Source: a virus
Strand: one strand, 5' to 3'
IMG/VR virus record: IMGVR_UViG_3300032288_000059
Coordinates: 1 to 37,091 of that record
Length of the DNA stretch: 37,091 nucleotides
The notes below the pieces were generated by a model. It was not told where the DNA came from and ran no database searches. It worked only from the letters and a program-made list of their open reading frames with translations. Shown piece after piece: positions 28,592 through 36,024 of the stretch. Positions within the stretch are counted from its first letter, which is position 1. The number at the start of each line of letters is the position of its first letter. Made by a program: the position numbers and the translations under genes.

Positions 28592-31452
28592 ACGACTTTC
28601 AGTTGCCCATGAGTTAGGTCATTTACCGAATGGTCAGCGTCATCCAAGATTCCCAGTAAGCGTGGGTGATTGAGGTTGATGCCGACCACATAGCATTGTG
28701 GAATCTTAATACCAACATCTTTACCGAAGTACGCTTTCTGTGATTTCGGTGTAGCAATAATCCCTTCTGACTCAAACTCTTGGATAAACGCCTTGTAGTC
28801 ATAGCCCCGAGTGCTAAGCCATTTCCGTAGCTTGGTTCTTTCGACAAGCACTGTTCCGCTCTCGAACTTACCATCATAAGTTTTACGGAATAAGTCATAG
28901 CGCACAAGGATGTCTGCAATATATGGGCGGTTGTTGTCCCGCATTGGCTTCTGTCCGGGGGTGTGCATGACAGTCAAAGTTGCATCCATGTTCTCGTTAA
29001 TGAACTCGCCCAGTGCATCAAACGCATCCATACGATTGGTTGCCGCAGATACCTTCATGGACTTCAGTTCACCCAGTGCCCACTCAGTTGCGTCTTGATA
29101 GTCATACTGGATAAGCCCATACTCTTTAGCCAACTGGTTGCCTAAGTCTGAAAGCACAACACCGACTTCCCAAAAACGTTCGTCTCCAGTAAAGCTAATT
29201 CCATACTTCTTAGGGAACTCATTGATGGCATGGTCAAGCATTGCCTTTAGTCCATCTATACCCAACGGCATCAAGTGTTTAACAAACTCTTGCCCTACTG
29301 TGCCGTAGTTATTCATTAGGAAAGCGTGAATCTGCCGACCCACTTGGCTACCCTTAGTAAACAATGGGTGCGGTGCAACATTAAACTCAAGCAGTCGAGC
29401 GAGCTTGGCGTCCGTAGCATGACCACCTGCGTACAACATACTGTGCAGTGATTCGTTAGTCGATACAGTCATAGTGGTCGCCCACTCTTTGGTTGCTCGT
29501 TCTTCTGCACTGCGGTTAAGTCGTGCCTTATCCCTACCTTGGGATGTCCAGTAGATAAGGTCGCCTGCTTCTTCACGGTCAAGCATTGTCAGTTCGTCTA
29601 CTGTCATGGGTAGGTTGCCATGCAATGAAAGGCGTGAGAACAAACTGTTCTGTGTGAACTTCCCACCGAAATGGAGTTGGTCAGGATTGCCCCATATGGA
29701 TTGCATCATGTACTGACCTAGTGTCTTACCCCCGCCAGTCTTACCATACAAAGAAAGAATCAAACCTTTTAAGCCACTGACCTTGAGCAGTGGTGTTGCA
29801 AATGAAAAACCGATTAGGAACTTGTGGAGTTTTAAATCAGCAGAGTCAAGGATGCGGGTAAAGTTAACCCACTCCTGCAAGTCGCCTTTCGTGCCGTACA
29901 TATCCTCAGATATTTTTCCGACCCCTTGGGCTAGGTTGACTTGCTCAGTAGTGACTGTGCCGTTGGAGTCCCGGCGTAGAAGCGAACTACCAATGACAAA
30001 CTCGTTGTAGTTTGATTTCCAACCCATTGATGAATACAAGTTTGTTAGTCCTCGGCGTTGCTTCAACTCCTCCATGTATGAACGTAAAAGCATTTGGAAG
30101 TTTTCCGTTTGTGACTTGTTAAAAAGAAGGATGCCTTGGTCTGCAATTGTGGTAGAGAAGTCACGACTACCCTGCGCCAAGTTAGCCTGACGCATTACCA
30201 ACTCAGTCCATCCAACGTGTGGACGATTCCACATAAAGCGAACAACCTCGTAGCCAAGTCCTTCGTCTTTGCCATACCCCACTGGGTATAAGTCGAACTT
30301 GCATACGTCAATATCTGTTTCCTCAATGACCATCTTCATACCATCAGTAGTACGTTTAAATGGCTTGGGTACTGGTACAACTGCGGCAAGAGGGTCAACC
30401 ATAGCCGCCATTGATTTGACTTCAGCTAGTTGTGTACCTAGTCTTGCGGGGCTACCAATCTTGTCCTTAAACTTACAACCCTTACAACCATCAGGTCGCT
30501 CAAGCATAAACTTCTCGCACAGTGTTGGGCCTGTTGCGCCGTTCTTCCAGTTCTCAATCTTGGTGGTTACTTCACCTTCATCAAAGTGTTTGTAGTCTTT
30601 ACTCCATTTAATTGCAGTAGCTATCGGCTCTTGGCAGTAGGCAGCGACACCCATCATCTTCCACCAAAAGGGTTCGAGTACATCGTTCTGATTCTCGACA
30701 CCCCATTTAATCTGTTGGCATCCTGCGACCACTCGCTCTGCGTTTGCAGGTTGGTATTCATGCTTGACTGCCATAGCATCCAACAACGTATTGTTACGTG
30801 TCGGTTGTGCGGGTAGCTCATAAGATGAGCCATGAGTAAAAGGTTCGAGTACCGCCCACAACTGGTTGTAGGTTACATCAGGTGCATCACGCAACAACAC
30901 CGCAGTCTTATTGCCTTTGGGGTTTATGCATCCAATCGGTCTAAGAATACGTGCACTATCCCCTGTCACACCAATATCAGGTGTGAACCCTTTCTCTAAG
31001 CAAGCCGCTTTCAATGCGTTAGCCAATGGCTTCCACTGCGCAGGCGCTACCGCCGTATCAAGAATCCAGTAAACATGTAGTCCATTACCTGACGACACAA
31101 TCATCGGCATAGGTAGCCCAACATCTTTGACGAAAGCAATCAAAGCCTTGGCCCCTTCGCTTGCATCAATGAACGGCTTTGGCTTTCCGTTCTTACCAAT
31201 ACCGCAGTCAACGTCTATCGCAAGTACCTTTGTACGCTCAACGAACTCCTGCTTCCTACGCTTCTCTGTGAATGTAGAGATGGCGTAGTACGTGTTTTGC
31301 CCCCTGCTATTTAGGGCGAGTGCAACTTGTGCGAGTTTTTCTACCGAATCAAAGTAACCATGTCTTGGTGCAGGGTTGTCCTGCTCAAAACTAGCTATGC
31401 AATACAATCCTTCAGTTGGTAGTACTCGCTGAAAAAAACTCAGCGTGTCCAT
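28588..31452 (-). CDS. AEP primase fused to DUF927-type helicase
   Basis: This 954-residue protein likely makes primers and unwinds DNA at the phage fork. The N-terminal archaeo-eukaryotic-type primase shows LAIDVD (Asp80, Asp82), SSGNGLHVYW (His126) and GDSARILRPIG (Asp165, Arg168, Arg171). A cysteine set (TLCEKF, then GCKGCKFKDK) follows near residues 310-335, probably zinc-binding. The C-terminal part has an AAA+ core of the DUF927 kind: Walker A GKTGGGKT at 570-577, TVDELTML as Walker B-like, then a VSTNESL sensor strand. A T7-style gp4 with a TOPRIM primase is absent from the window. A 6-bp hairpin lies upstream of its start. The stop (TAG) overlaps the stop of the convergent giant gene. 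Confidence 0.85.
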   Translation of the reverse strand: MDTLSFFQRVLPTEGLYCIASFEQDNPAPRHGYFDSVEKLAQVALALNSRGQNTYYAISTFTEKRRKQEFVERTKVLAIDVDCGIGKNGKPKPFIDASEGAKALIAFVKDVGLPMPMIVSSGNGLHVYWILDTAVAPAQWKPLANALKAACLEKGFTPDIGVTGDSARILRPIGCINPKGNKTAVLLRDAPDVTYNQLWAVLEPFTHGSSYELPAQPTRNNTLLDAMAVKHEYQPANAERVVAGCQQIKWGVENQNDVLEPFWWKMMGVAAYCQEPIATAIKWSKDYKHFDEGEVTTKIENWKNGATGPTLCEKFMLERPDGCKGCKFKDKIGSPARLGTQLAEVKSMAAMVDPLAAVVPVPKPFKRTTDGMKMVIEETDIDVCKFDLYPVGYGKDEGLGYEVVRFMWNRPHVGWTELVMRQANLAQGSRDFSTTIADQGILLFNKSQTENFQMLLRSYMEELKQRRGLTNLYSSMGWKSNYNEFVIGSSLLRRDSNGTVTTEQVNLAQGVGKISEDMYGTKGDLQEWVNFTRILDSADLKLHKFLIGFSFATPLLKVSGLKGLILSLYGKTGGGKTLGQYMMQSIWGNPDQLHFGGKFTQNSLFSRLSLHGNLPMTVDELTMLDREEAGDLIYWTSQGRDKARLNRSAEERATKEWATTMTVSTNESLHSMLYAGGHATDAKLARLLEFNVAPHPLFTKGSQVGRQIHAFLMNNYGTVGQEFVKHLMPLGIDGLKAMLDHAINEFPKKYGISFTGDERFWEVGVVLSDLGNQLAKEYGLIQYDYQDATEWALGELKSMKVSAATNRMDAFDALGEFINENMDATLTVMHTPGQKPMRDNNRPYIADILVRYDLFRKTYDGKFESGTVLVERTKLRKWLSTRGYDYKAFIQEFESEGIIATPKSQKAYFGKDVGIKIPQCYVVGINLNHPRLLGILDDADHSVNDLTHGQLKVV

Positions 31453-31467
31453 AATATCCCCGTTAGT

Positions 31468-31486
31468 GGGGGGTAGTTAGCCCCCC
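31468..31486 (-). promoter_or_regulatory. GC hairpin in leader of the primase-helicase gene
   Basis: The 40-base gap between the HTH gene and the primase-helicase gene holds a perfect GGGGGG / CCCCCC inverted repeat (arms 31468-31473 and 31481-31486, 7-base loop). On the transcribed (minus) strand no T-run follows the stem, so it is unlikely to terminate transcription efficiently. It may separate translation of the two genes or act as an mRNA-stabilising or processing element. A GGGGAT sequence just downstream may serve as the primase ribosome site. Confidence 0.4.
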
Positions 31487-31492
31487 TGTCCC

Positions 31493-31780
31493 TCAGTTAA
31501 AACGCTTCATAAGTTCGTCAAGGCGTTCTTTCCTCTGCTTCTGTTCCATAGCGATGACGGCAGGCGTAGGCCATTTGTCATCCACCATGATAGAAAGCAA
31601 TTGTTTGAGGACAGTCCTGACAGTACCATCGTTAGCTTTGCGGATAACTTTCCCCCGCACCCAACCATAATACGTCATACGACTGACACCGAATAGGGAA
31701 GCCATGTCACTGGTTGTCAGCATCATGTGCTTCCGCAATGCCTCGACCTTTGTAAAGTCAATAGGCATATTAGGCGTCAT
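31493..31780 (-). CDS. Small helix-turn-helix DNA-binding protein
   Basis: This 95-residue protein has a Cro/CI-type helix-turn-helix in its N-terminal half: VEALRKHMMLTTSDMASLFG followed by VSRMTYYGWVRGK as turn and recognition helix (about residues 12-45). The C-terminal half is a Lys/Arg/Glu-rich helix (MEQKQRKERLDELMKRF). It could repress or activate phage promoters, or direct replication proteins. It lies between the zinc-knuckle protein and the primase and overlaps the former by 11 bases. A second in-frame ATG at 31768 (four residues shorter) directly follows the upstream stop and is an equally likely start. No integrase is nearby, so calling it a lysogeny repressor is not justified. 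Confidence 0.7.
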   Translation of the reverse strand: MTPNMPIDFTKVEALRKHMMLTTSDMASLFGVSRMTYYGWVRGKVIRKANDGTVRTVLKQLLSIMVDDKWPTPAVIAMEQKQRKERLDELMKRFN

Positions 31781-32738
31781 CTGCGGCTACCTCCCCGACA
31801 AGTGCGGCAATCTCATCAGCCAATGATGCGGCAGATGGGGCAGTAGCAACAGGCTGAGCCTTAGCCTGTGGGGTAGCAACTGCCTTTTTAGGAGCACCAA
31901 AACCACGCTTCGCAGGAGCAGGTTGTTCTGCCACGGGGATAGGAGCAGGTTCAGGTTGAGCCACTACGGGAGCGGGCTTCGGTGCAACTTGTTGTGGTGC
32001 GGCAATCTTTGGTACTGCCGGGGCAGCAGACGTACGCAACTCACCTGTAATCTGACGAACTTCTTCTGTGCCAAACAGTCTATCAACTTCTTGTTGGGTC
32101 ACTTCATCCAAGAAACCGCCAAAGTCAAACTTCAGTTTGGGGAATGATGCATCGGTATCAAAGGACACACGGGTGCGGACAATCTCAGCAGGGATACCAC
32201 GGAGCGACAACTCCTTTTGGTATTTGCTTAAGCCTTGCAAAGCGGCAGGAGTAACGGACAACAAGTATACAGGCCCAGTTGGGTCATCAGCCGATACAAC
32301 TGCCAAACGCTTTTGGTCAGAGCAGGCTTTGATTTGTTTACCTTGTGGAGTTACTTTGCTACCCCATGCGTTTTGTGGGCAAGAAGCACACAGGTCATTC
32401 TGTGGTTCAACACTTGATGCATCAGGTGATACACCATCCATAGAGAAGCAGTCAGGAGAAGCAGGCTCGCTCTCAGGTGTCCACGCCTTGGCATACCAAG
32501 TCTTAGACAGGCGTGGATTAGCACCGACTACAACAATGTCCAATGACGTAGAGTCAAGCACAGTCTCAGTACCGCCCTCAACAATACGGAAACGGCTACC
32601 TTTAATAGAGATACGTGCAGTAGCTTCGCCACTACCAATACCGCCTGCCAATGACTGGGCTAGGATAGAAGGAACACCAACACGTTGAGCGAGGTGGGAA
32701 GGAACTTGCACGTTGGCAAGAGTAATTGCATTGCTCAT
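31770..32738 (-). CDS. Zinc-knuckle, acidic-tailed putative ssDNA-binding protein
   Basis: This 322-residue protein has a strong AAAGGAG ribosome site. The N-terminal 220 residues are mixed beta, with ISIKGSRFRIVEGGTETVL, a run of four cysteines (Cys97, Cys117, Cys120, Cys139; LCASCPQNAWGS and KACSDQKRLAVV around them) suitable for one zinc ion, and DPTGPVYLLSVTP. Residues 235-300 are a Pro/Ala/Gln linker and the end is acidic (ALVGEVAADDA). A folded domain plus flexible linker and acidic tip is the plan of single-strand DNA-binding proteins such as SSB and T7 gp2.5. I recall similar LCxxCPxNxWGS proteins next to phage replication genes. The ssDNA-binding role is inference; no OB fold can be proved by eye. 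Confidence 0.55.
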   Translation of the reverse strand: MSNAITLANVQVPSHLAQRVGVPSILAQSLAGGIGSGEATARISIKGSRFRIVEGGTETVLDSTSLDIVVVGANPRLSKTWYAKAWTPESEPASPDCFSMDGVSPDASSVEPQNDLCASCPQNAWGSKVTPQGKQIKACSDQKRLAVVSADDPTGPVYLLSVTPAALQGLSKYQKELSLRGIPAEIVRTRVSFDTDASFPKLKFDFGGFLDEVTQQEVDRLFGTEEVRQITGELRTSAAPAVPKIAAPQQVAPKPAPVVAQPEPAPIPVAEQPAPAKRGFGAPKKAVATPQAKAQPVATAPSAASLADEIAALVGEVAADDA

Positions 32739-32762
32739 AGATATTCTCCTTTAGTGAGCGGG

Positions 32763-32984
32763 TTAAATACGATTGGTCGCACGTTTAGCTTTAGCAAAAC
32801 CACTGGTTAAGCTATTGTTTTGTATTGCCACTGCTCGTGCTTTCTCAGCGGCAAACATCTCTAGTTGGTTCTCGTTACTGATATTCAGCTTGCGCTTTAC
32901 TTTATCTGCCGTAACATGTTCTGTTATGGCTTGGTGTGCCCCATCGTAAGCGGCTTGCATAATCCATCTACGTAGCCATTCCAT
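32763..32984 (-). CDS. Small protein of unknown function in replication operon
   Basis: This 73-residue product has a good GGAGG ribosome site. It starts MEWLRRWIMQAAYDGAHQAI, continues with a helix (HVTADKVKRKLNISN) and ends basic (FAKAKRATNRI). It appears wholly helical. It lies one base after the preceding gene on the minus strand, so it belongs to the replication operon. No family is recognised. A small accessory or regulatory protein is all that can be said. Confidence 0.5.
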   Translation of the reverse strand: MEWLRRWIMQAAYDGAHQAITEHVTADKVKRKLNISNENQLEMFAAEKARAVAIQNNSLTSGFAKAKRATNRI

Positions 32985-32985
32985 G

Positions 32986-33390
32986 TTAGTCCTCCACTCG
33001 GTTAGCGGGTTTACGAATGTTCACTTCTAACTTTGTGCCGTAGTTAACTCCGGGGGGTACGGCTTTATTTGCCTCAATATATCCACGTACGGCAATCTTA
33101 CTGATGCGTTTCTCAAGCATGTCAAACGCTTCTTGTGTGCGGATAAAATCAAGTACTGCATCCCAGTCGCCTACGTTGGCATAGTCTGTGGTGGTTAAGA
33201 ACGCAGTGCCATGCTTGGTCTTGAACGATGTCACACCCTGTATGTCAGCTTGTTCTTTAATCCATGCCTCTAACTTTTCCATCTTGGCTTTGATGGTAGA
33301 CACTCTGTCCTTCACCTCAGCCTCCATAGCTTCCTTCTGCGACCTCAACTTCATGTAGGTCGCCACTACATCATCTACTTGTACAGTCAT
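32986..33390 (-). CDS. Coiled-coil phage protein, possibly Gam-like
   Basis: The chosen ATG start 33390 gives 134 residues, five bases after an AGGTGA ribosome site. A GTG at 33399 would lie inside that site. Residues 1-50 form a charged coiled coil (YMKLRSQKEAMEAEVKDR, KMEKLEAWIKEQADIQGV), followed by TSFKTKHGTAFLTTTDY, WDAVLDFIRTQEAFDMLEKR and a PPGVNYGTKLEVNIRKP end. I recall this pattern (coiled coil, short beta part, aromatic helix, PPGV-Y end) from many phages, generally near recombination or replication genes, without known function. The form is reminiscent of host-nuclease inhibitors such as Mu Gam, but that is speculation. The gene abuts the helicase gene. Confidence 0.6.
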   Translation of the reverse strand: MTVQVDDVVATYMKLRSQKEAMEAEVKDRVSTIKAKMEKLEAWIKEQADIQGVTSFKTKHGTAFLTTTDYANVGDWDAVLDFIRTQEAFDMLEKRISKIAVRGYIEANKAVPPGVNYGTKLEVNIRKPANRVED

Positions 33391-33395
33391 AGTTG

Positions 33396-34949
33396 TCACC
33401 TATTAGTCTGTTGTTGAATTAAATCAAGAAGCAGTCCTTGCAATTTCTGTTTGTTCTTCAATCGCTCGTACATTTTGTACTCAAGGTCTGTCGCCTCGAT
33501 GTGAATAACGTTCGATACATGCTTCTTGCCGATACGCTCAATGCGCCCGTTTGCCTGAACATATTGTTCGTTGCTAGTTATCGGGCCATACCAGACAATG
33601 GTGGATGCACTTGTTAGCGTTAAGCCGTGCGCCATTGTTGCGGGGTGAGCAATTAACACACGTGGATTTTTCTCATGCTGAAAGTCATGGAAAATTTGGT
33701 TGCGCTTTGATGCAGATACCTCACCATTCACAACCGCTACTGTCCAATGCTTGCTAAGTTCTTTCTCCAACATATGCAAAGTACCCGTCAGTGGTACGAA
33801 TACAATTACTTTCTCTCCTGCTTCTTCAATTACCTCCTTTACTAAGTTAACACGTGGGGTACAGTCCAACTCAATGTTCTGTCCATCATCACCATAGGCT
33901 ACACCGCAGGCTATCTGAACTAACTTCTGAATTTTGACTGCTTCATTAACTGCCGTGATAGTTCCATCGGTAGTCATCTCGGTTACGAAATGCCGTAGCA
34001 TTTGCGAATAATGTTTCTTTTGTTCGGGTGTCAACTCCACCTGTCTTGTCTGTACAACTGTATCAGGCAAGTCAAAGCACTCATCACGGGTATACCTTAC
34101 CGCAGGTTGTAGGATGTGCTTCACTATATCTACTGACTCAGGGCGAGGTACAAACTTCCATTGCCCAATCTTCATCATCACCTGTTCACGGAAAGCCGTA
34201 TATGTTTTTGTACAGTATGGACTGTTAACTAATTTAGCCAGTGCCCATGCATCTGTTGGGTCGTTGGGTGTAGGTGTCCCAGTCATCAACCACAAACGTG
34301 TTGCTGAATTAGCTTCCAACCATTTACGAAATATCTTAAACCTTTGTGTCGATGGGTTACGTAGCACCGCCGCCTCATCAATGATTACCAAGTCAAACAT
34401 ACCCAATGCTTGTTCAGAGATGATGTTAAAGCCATCATGGTTAATGATGTAGAAGTCAACCTCTTTCCTAAGAAGTTGTTTGCGTTTGTCTGCCGTACCA
34501 TGAAGCACAGTAAATTTACGATGAGGGAATCCTGTAAAGATTGCATCGCCCCATACCCGTTCCAATGTGGATAGTGGGGACATGATGAGCACCTTCTTGA
34601 CCTGCTTAGTCTTAATCAAATAGTCCGCCGCCCATAGTGCAGATTGGGTTTTACCAGTGCCGATTTCATTCAACACTAACCCGCGTTGATTAAGCGTCAA
34701 GAACGCAGCAGTATCTTTCTGATGGTTATACGGAGTGTACTGGCCGGGCCAGTTGTAATAATGTAGGATGGGTGAGGGCGCATCAATACCCAAGTTGCGT
34801 AGCACACGTACTTCATCAAGGCTATGTGGAGTAAGGACAAGCGGGATACCCCGAACCATCACAGTCTTTGCAGTCGGGATACTATCAAGTACCCGATTGG
34901 GATTGTTTAATTTAAGTGCAAGGGTCTTAGCCCTTTCAACTACTAGCAT
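33396..34949 (-). CDS. SNF2-type superfamily 2 helicase/ATPase
   Basis: This 517-residue protein shows all major superfamily 2 motifs: Walker A NEIGTGKT (94-101), motif Ia LIMSPLSTLERVW, motif II DEAA (191-194), motif III LMTGTPTPNDPTD, and motif VI with QANGRIERIGK near residue 490, plus a WYGPITSNEQYVQA motif V region. The GRxxRxGK ending is typical of SNF2-like enzymes that translocate on double-stranded DNA. The ATG start 34949 follows an AGGTGAC ribosome site; a TTG at 34964 would add five residues and overlap the upstream gene. It follows the VRR-NUC gene directly. VRR-NUC and SNF2 partners are known to be linked in phages and bacteria, so a joint role in recombination or fork repair is likely. 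Confidence 0.85.
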   Translation of the reverse strand: MLVVERAKTLALKLNNPNRVLDSIPTAKTVMVRGIPLVLTPHSLDEVRVLRNLGIDAPSPILHYYNWPGQYTPYNHQKDTAAFLTLNQRGLVLNEIGTGKTQSALWAADYLIKTKQVKKVLIMSPLSTLERVWGDAIFTGFPHRKFTVLHGTADKRKQLLRKEVDFYIINHDGFNIISEQALGMFDLVIIDEAAVLRNPSTQRFKIFRKWLEANSATRLWLMTGTPTPNDPTDAWALAKLVNSPYCTKTYTAFREQVMMKIGQWKFVPRPESVDIVKHILQPAVRYTRDECFDLPDTVVQTRQVELTPEQKKHYSQMLRHFVTEMTTDGTITAVNEAVKIQKLVQIACGVAYGDDGQNIELDCTPRVNLVKEVIEEAGEKVIVFVPLTGTLHMLEKELSKHWTVAVVNGEVSASKRNQIFHDFQHEKNPRVLIAHPATMAHGLTLTSASTIVWYGPITSNEQYVQANGRIERIGKKHVSNVIHIEATDLEYKMYERLKNKQKLQGLLLDLIQQQTNR

Positions 34950-34953
34950 GTTG

Positions 34954-35262
34954 TCACCTGTCAAGTTTCTCTTGTATAACTACACTCAGTTGGTCAATGG
35001 TTTCTTGGTCAAAAACAACCATCCACCAACCACCTGCCTTCTGTATCTTTGCACCGCACTGCATCTGCAAGGCAGTAGGCTTCTTTGTCCTATCTGCTTT
35101 TACCTCAATGCCAAGGAACTGCCCCCTGACTATGGCTATGATGTCGGGTATTCCTGCCATCCCAAAGCCGTTGTTTGCAGGAAAGAAATACCAAATACCT
35201 TTTGCCTTTAACACCTCTACAACCTTACGTTTTATCTTACCTTCGGGTGTCAATGCACTCAT
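34954..35262 (-). CDS. VRR-NUC nuclease
   Basis: This 102-residue stand-alone VRR-NUC domain belongs to the PD-(D/E)XK nuclease group that cleaves structured DNA such as junctions and flaps. The active site is visible: MAGIPDIIAIVRG gives Asp40, FLGIEVKAD gives Glu53 and Lys55, and KKPTALQMQ gives Gln66, the conserved helix glutamine. The N-terminus has PEGKIKRKVVEVLKAKG, the helix usual before the core. The start has an AAAGGGG ribosome site. It is followed by the SNF2 helicase gene after four bases, giving a nuclease-translocase pair. Confidence in the family is high; its exact substrate is not read from sequence. Confidence 0.9.
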   Translation of the reverse strand: MSALTPEGKIKRKVVEVLKAKGIWYFFPANNGFGMAGIPDIIAIVRGQFLGIEVKADRTKKPTALQMQCGAKIQKAGGWWMVVFDQETIDQLSVVIQEKLDR

Positions 35263-35279
35263 CTTACGCCCCTTTACAC

Positions 35280-35290
35280 ACTTGTCAAGT
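35280..35290. promoter_or_regulatory. 11-bp palindrome ACTTGTCAAGT in the gap before VRR-NUC
   Basis: A perfect inverted repeat (arms ACTTG and CAAGT, one-base centre) fills the short gap between the two nuclease genes. The minus strand reads ACTTGACAAGT, so the site also contains a TTGACA word. It could be an operator for the small HTH protein in the same operon or a chance palindrome. A TTGACA-16-TAAGAT promoter reading is possible, but its start point would fall inside the VRR-NUC frame. Confidence 0.3.
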
Positions 35291-35304
35291 TTTATTTTAT
35301 TAGG

Positions 35305-35964
35305 TTAAACCCTAGCACTGTCACAGTCATGACGAGCAGGGCAAAACCTGCACAATCCTGATGGTCTAGCAGGCCAGTTGTCGTGCTCAAAACTTGTATG
35401 AATACGTTGTATACGCTTCATAATGTCTGCCCATAGCGTGTTGGTTTCCCCCCTGTGGTAGGTCTCTGTGTCCATCTCCATTGTCTTGAGCCATACCAAA
35501 GAAGTGCGTACTGATTGCACGTCAGGGAAGTGCTTAAACACTTGCGCAGCGAACAGTTGCATTTGGAATTGGTCAGCATTTCGCTTGCCTGTTTTCCAAT
35601 CCATCACATTCGCAATGTCTTTATTGATTACAAGGATGTCAAGTTTAGAACGTAGCCATGCGTCAGCATCCCACCAACCTGTTGGTGTAAGGTTGTCGTT
35701 AAGGACTAGCTCTTTCTCGATGTGTAGTTCACCCCCCTTTGAGATACGCTCGACCGATGCACACAGGGGTTCATAGTGAGCAATCTCTTGGGGCAATAGG
35801 GAAGCAGACTTAAGCCTATGCTCAAGGTATTCATGGATGCGTTCGCCATACTTACTAGCCTCACCACCTGCATCAACAACATCTTTAACAATGCGTTGCC
35901 GAAAGTAGCGATACGGGCAGTTCTCGTATAGCTTAATTGCCGAATAGGAATGGCTTAAGTGCAT
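35305..35964 (-). CDS. PD-(D/E)XK nuclease with Fe-S type cysteines (Cas4/AddB-like)
   Basis: This 219-residue protein belongs to the RecB/Cas4-like PD-(D/E)XK exonuclease group. It reads SYSAIKLYENCPYRYFRQ (Cys16) at the start, GERIHEYLEHR (His44), SKLDIL (Asp109), MDWKTGK (Asp122, Lys124), Gln132/134 in the following helix, and a C-terminal CRFCPARHDC (Cys205, Cys208, Cys214). The first Cys plus the three terminal ones make the four ligands of the [4Fe-4S] cluster that staples this fold in Cas4, AddB and related enzymes. In phages such enzymes act as exonucleases for recombination or host DNA breakdown. There is no sign of adjacent CRISPR genes. A GAGGGG ribosome site precedes the ATG. Confidence 0.85.
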   Translation of the reverse strand: MHLSHSYSAIKLYENCPYRYFRQRIVKDVVDAGGEASKYGERIHEYLEHRLKSASLLPQEIAHYEPLCASVERISKGGELHIEKELVLNDNLTPTGWWDADAWLRSKLDILVINKDIANVMDWKTGKRNADQFQMQLFAAQVFKHFPDVQSVRTSLVWLKTMEMDTETYHRGETNTLWADIMKRIQRIHTSFEHDNWPARPSGLCRFCPARHDCDSARV

Positions 35965-36012
35965 AAATTGTAGCCCCTCGGGGTGTCCTTGGGGTTCTCT
36001 GTTTGTTGGAAA

Positions 36013-36023
36013 GTACAGTGTAC
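36013..36023. promoter_or_regulatory. 11-bp palindrome GTACAGTGTAC in the gap before the Fe-S nuclease
   Basis: The 60-base gap between the 77-residue gene and the Fe-S nuclease gene contains a perfect inverted repeat (arms GTACA and TGTAC, one-base centre), plus C-rich/G-rich words (CCCC...GGGG) nearer the start. It has the same arm length as the palindrome at 35280-35290 but a different sequence. It may be an operator or chance. No good -10/-35 pair is evident around it. Confidence 0.3.
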
Positions 36024-36024
36024 C

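Noticed and set aside
31493-31780. CI-type lysogeny repressor
   Set aside because: The HTH is present, but there is no divergent promoter region, no peptidase-like C-terminal domain and no integrase in view.
33391-33399. GTG start for the coiled-coil gene
   Set aside because: It falls within the AGGTGAC ribosome site that serves the ATG at 33390, so it is unlikely to be used.
35261-35288. Possible sigma70-type promoter TTGACA-16-TAAGAT on the minus strand
   Set aside because: The -10 element overlaps the ATG of the VRR-NUC gene, so the transcript would start inside its frame. It could at most serve downstream genes, and the evidence is too weak to annotate.
35305-35964. CRISPR-associated Cas4
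   Set aside because: The nuclease has Cas4-like cysteines, but there is no repeat array and no other cas gene. It sits in a replication operon, so a phage recombination exonuclease is the better reading.
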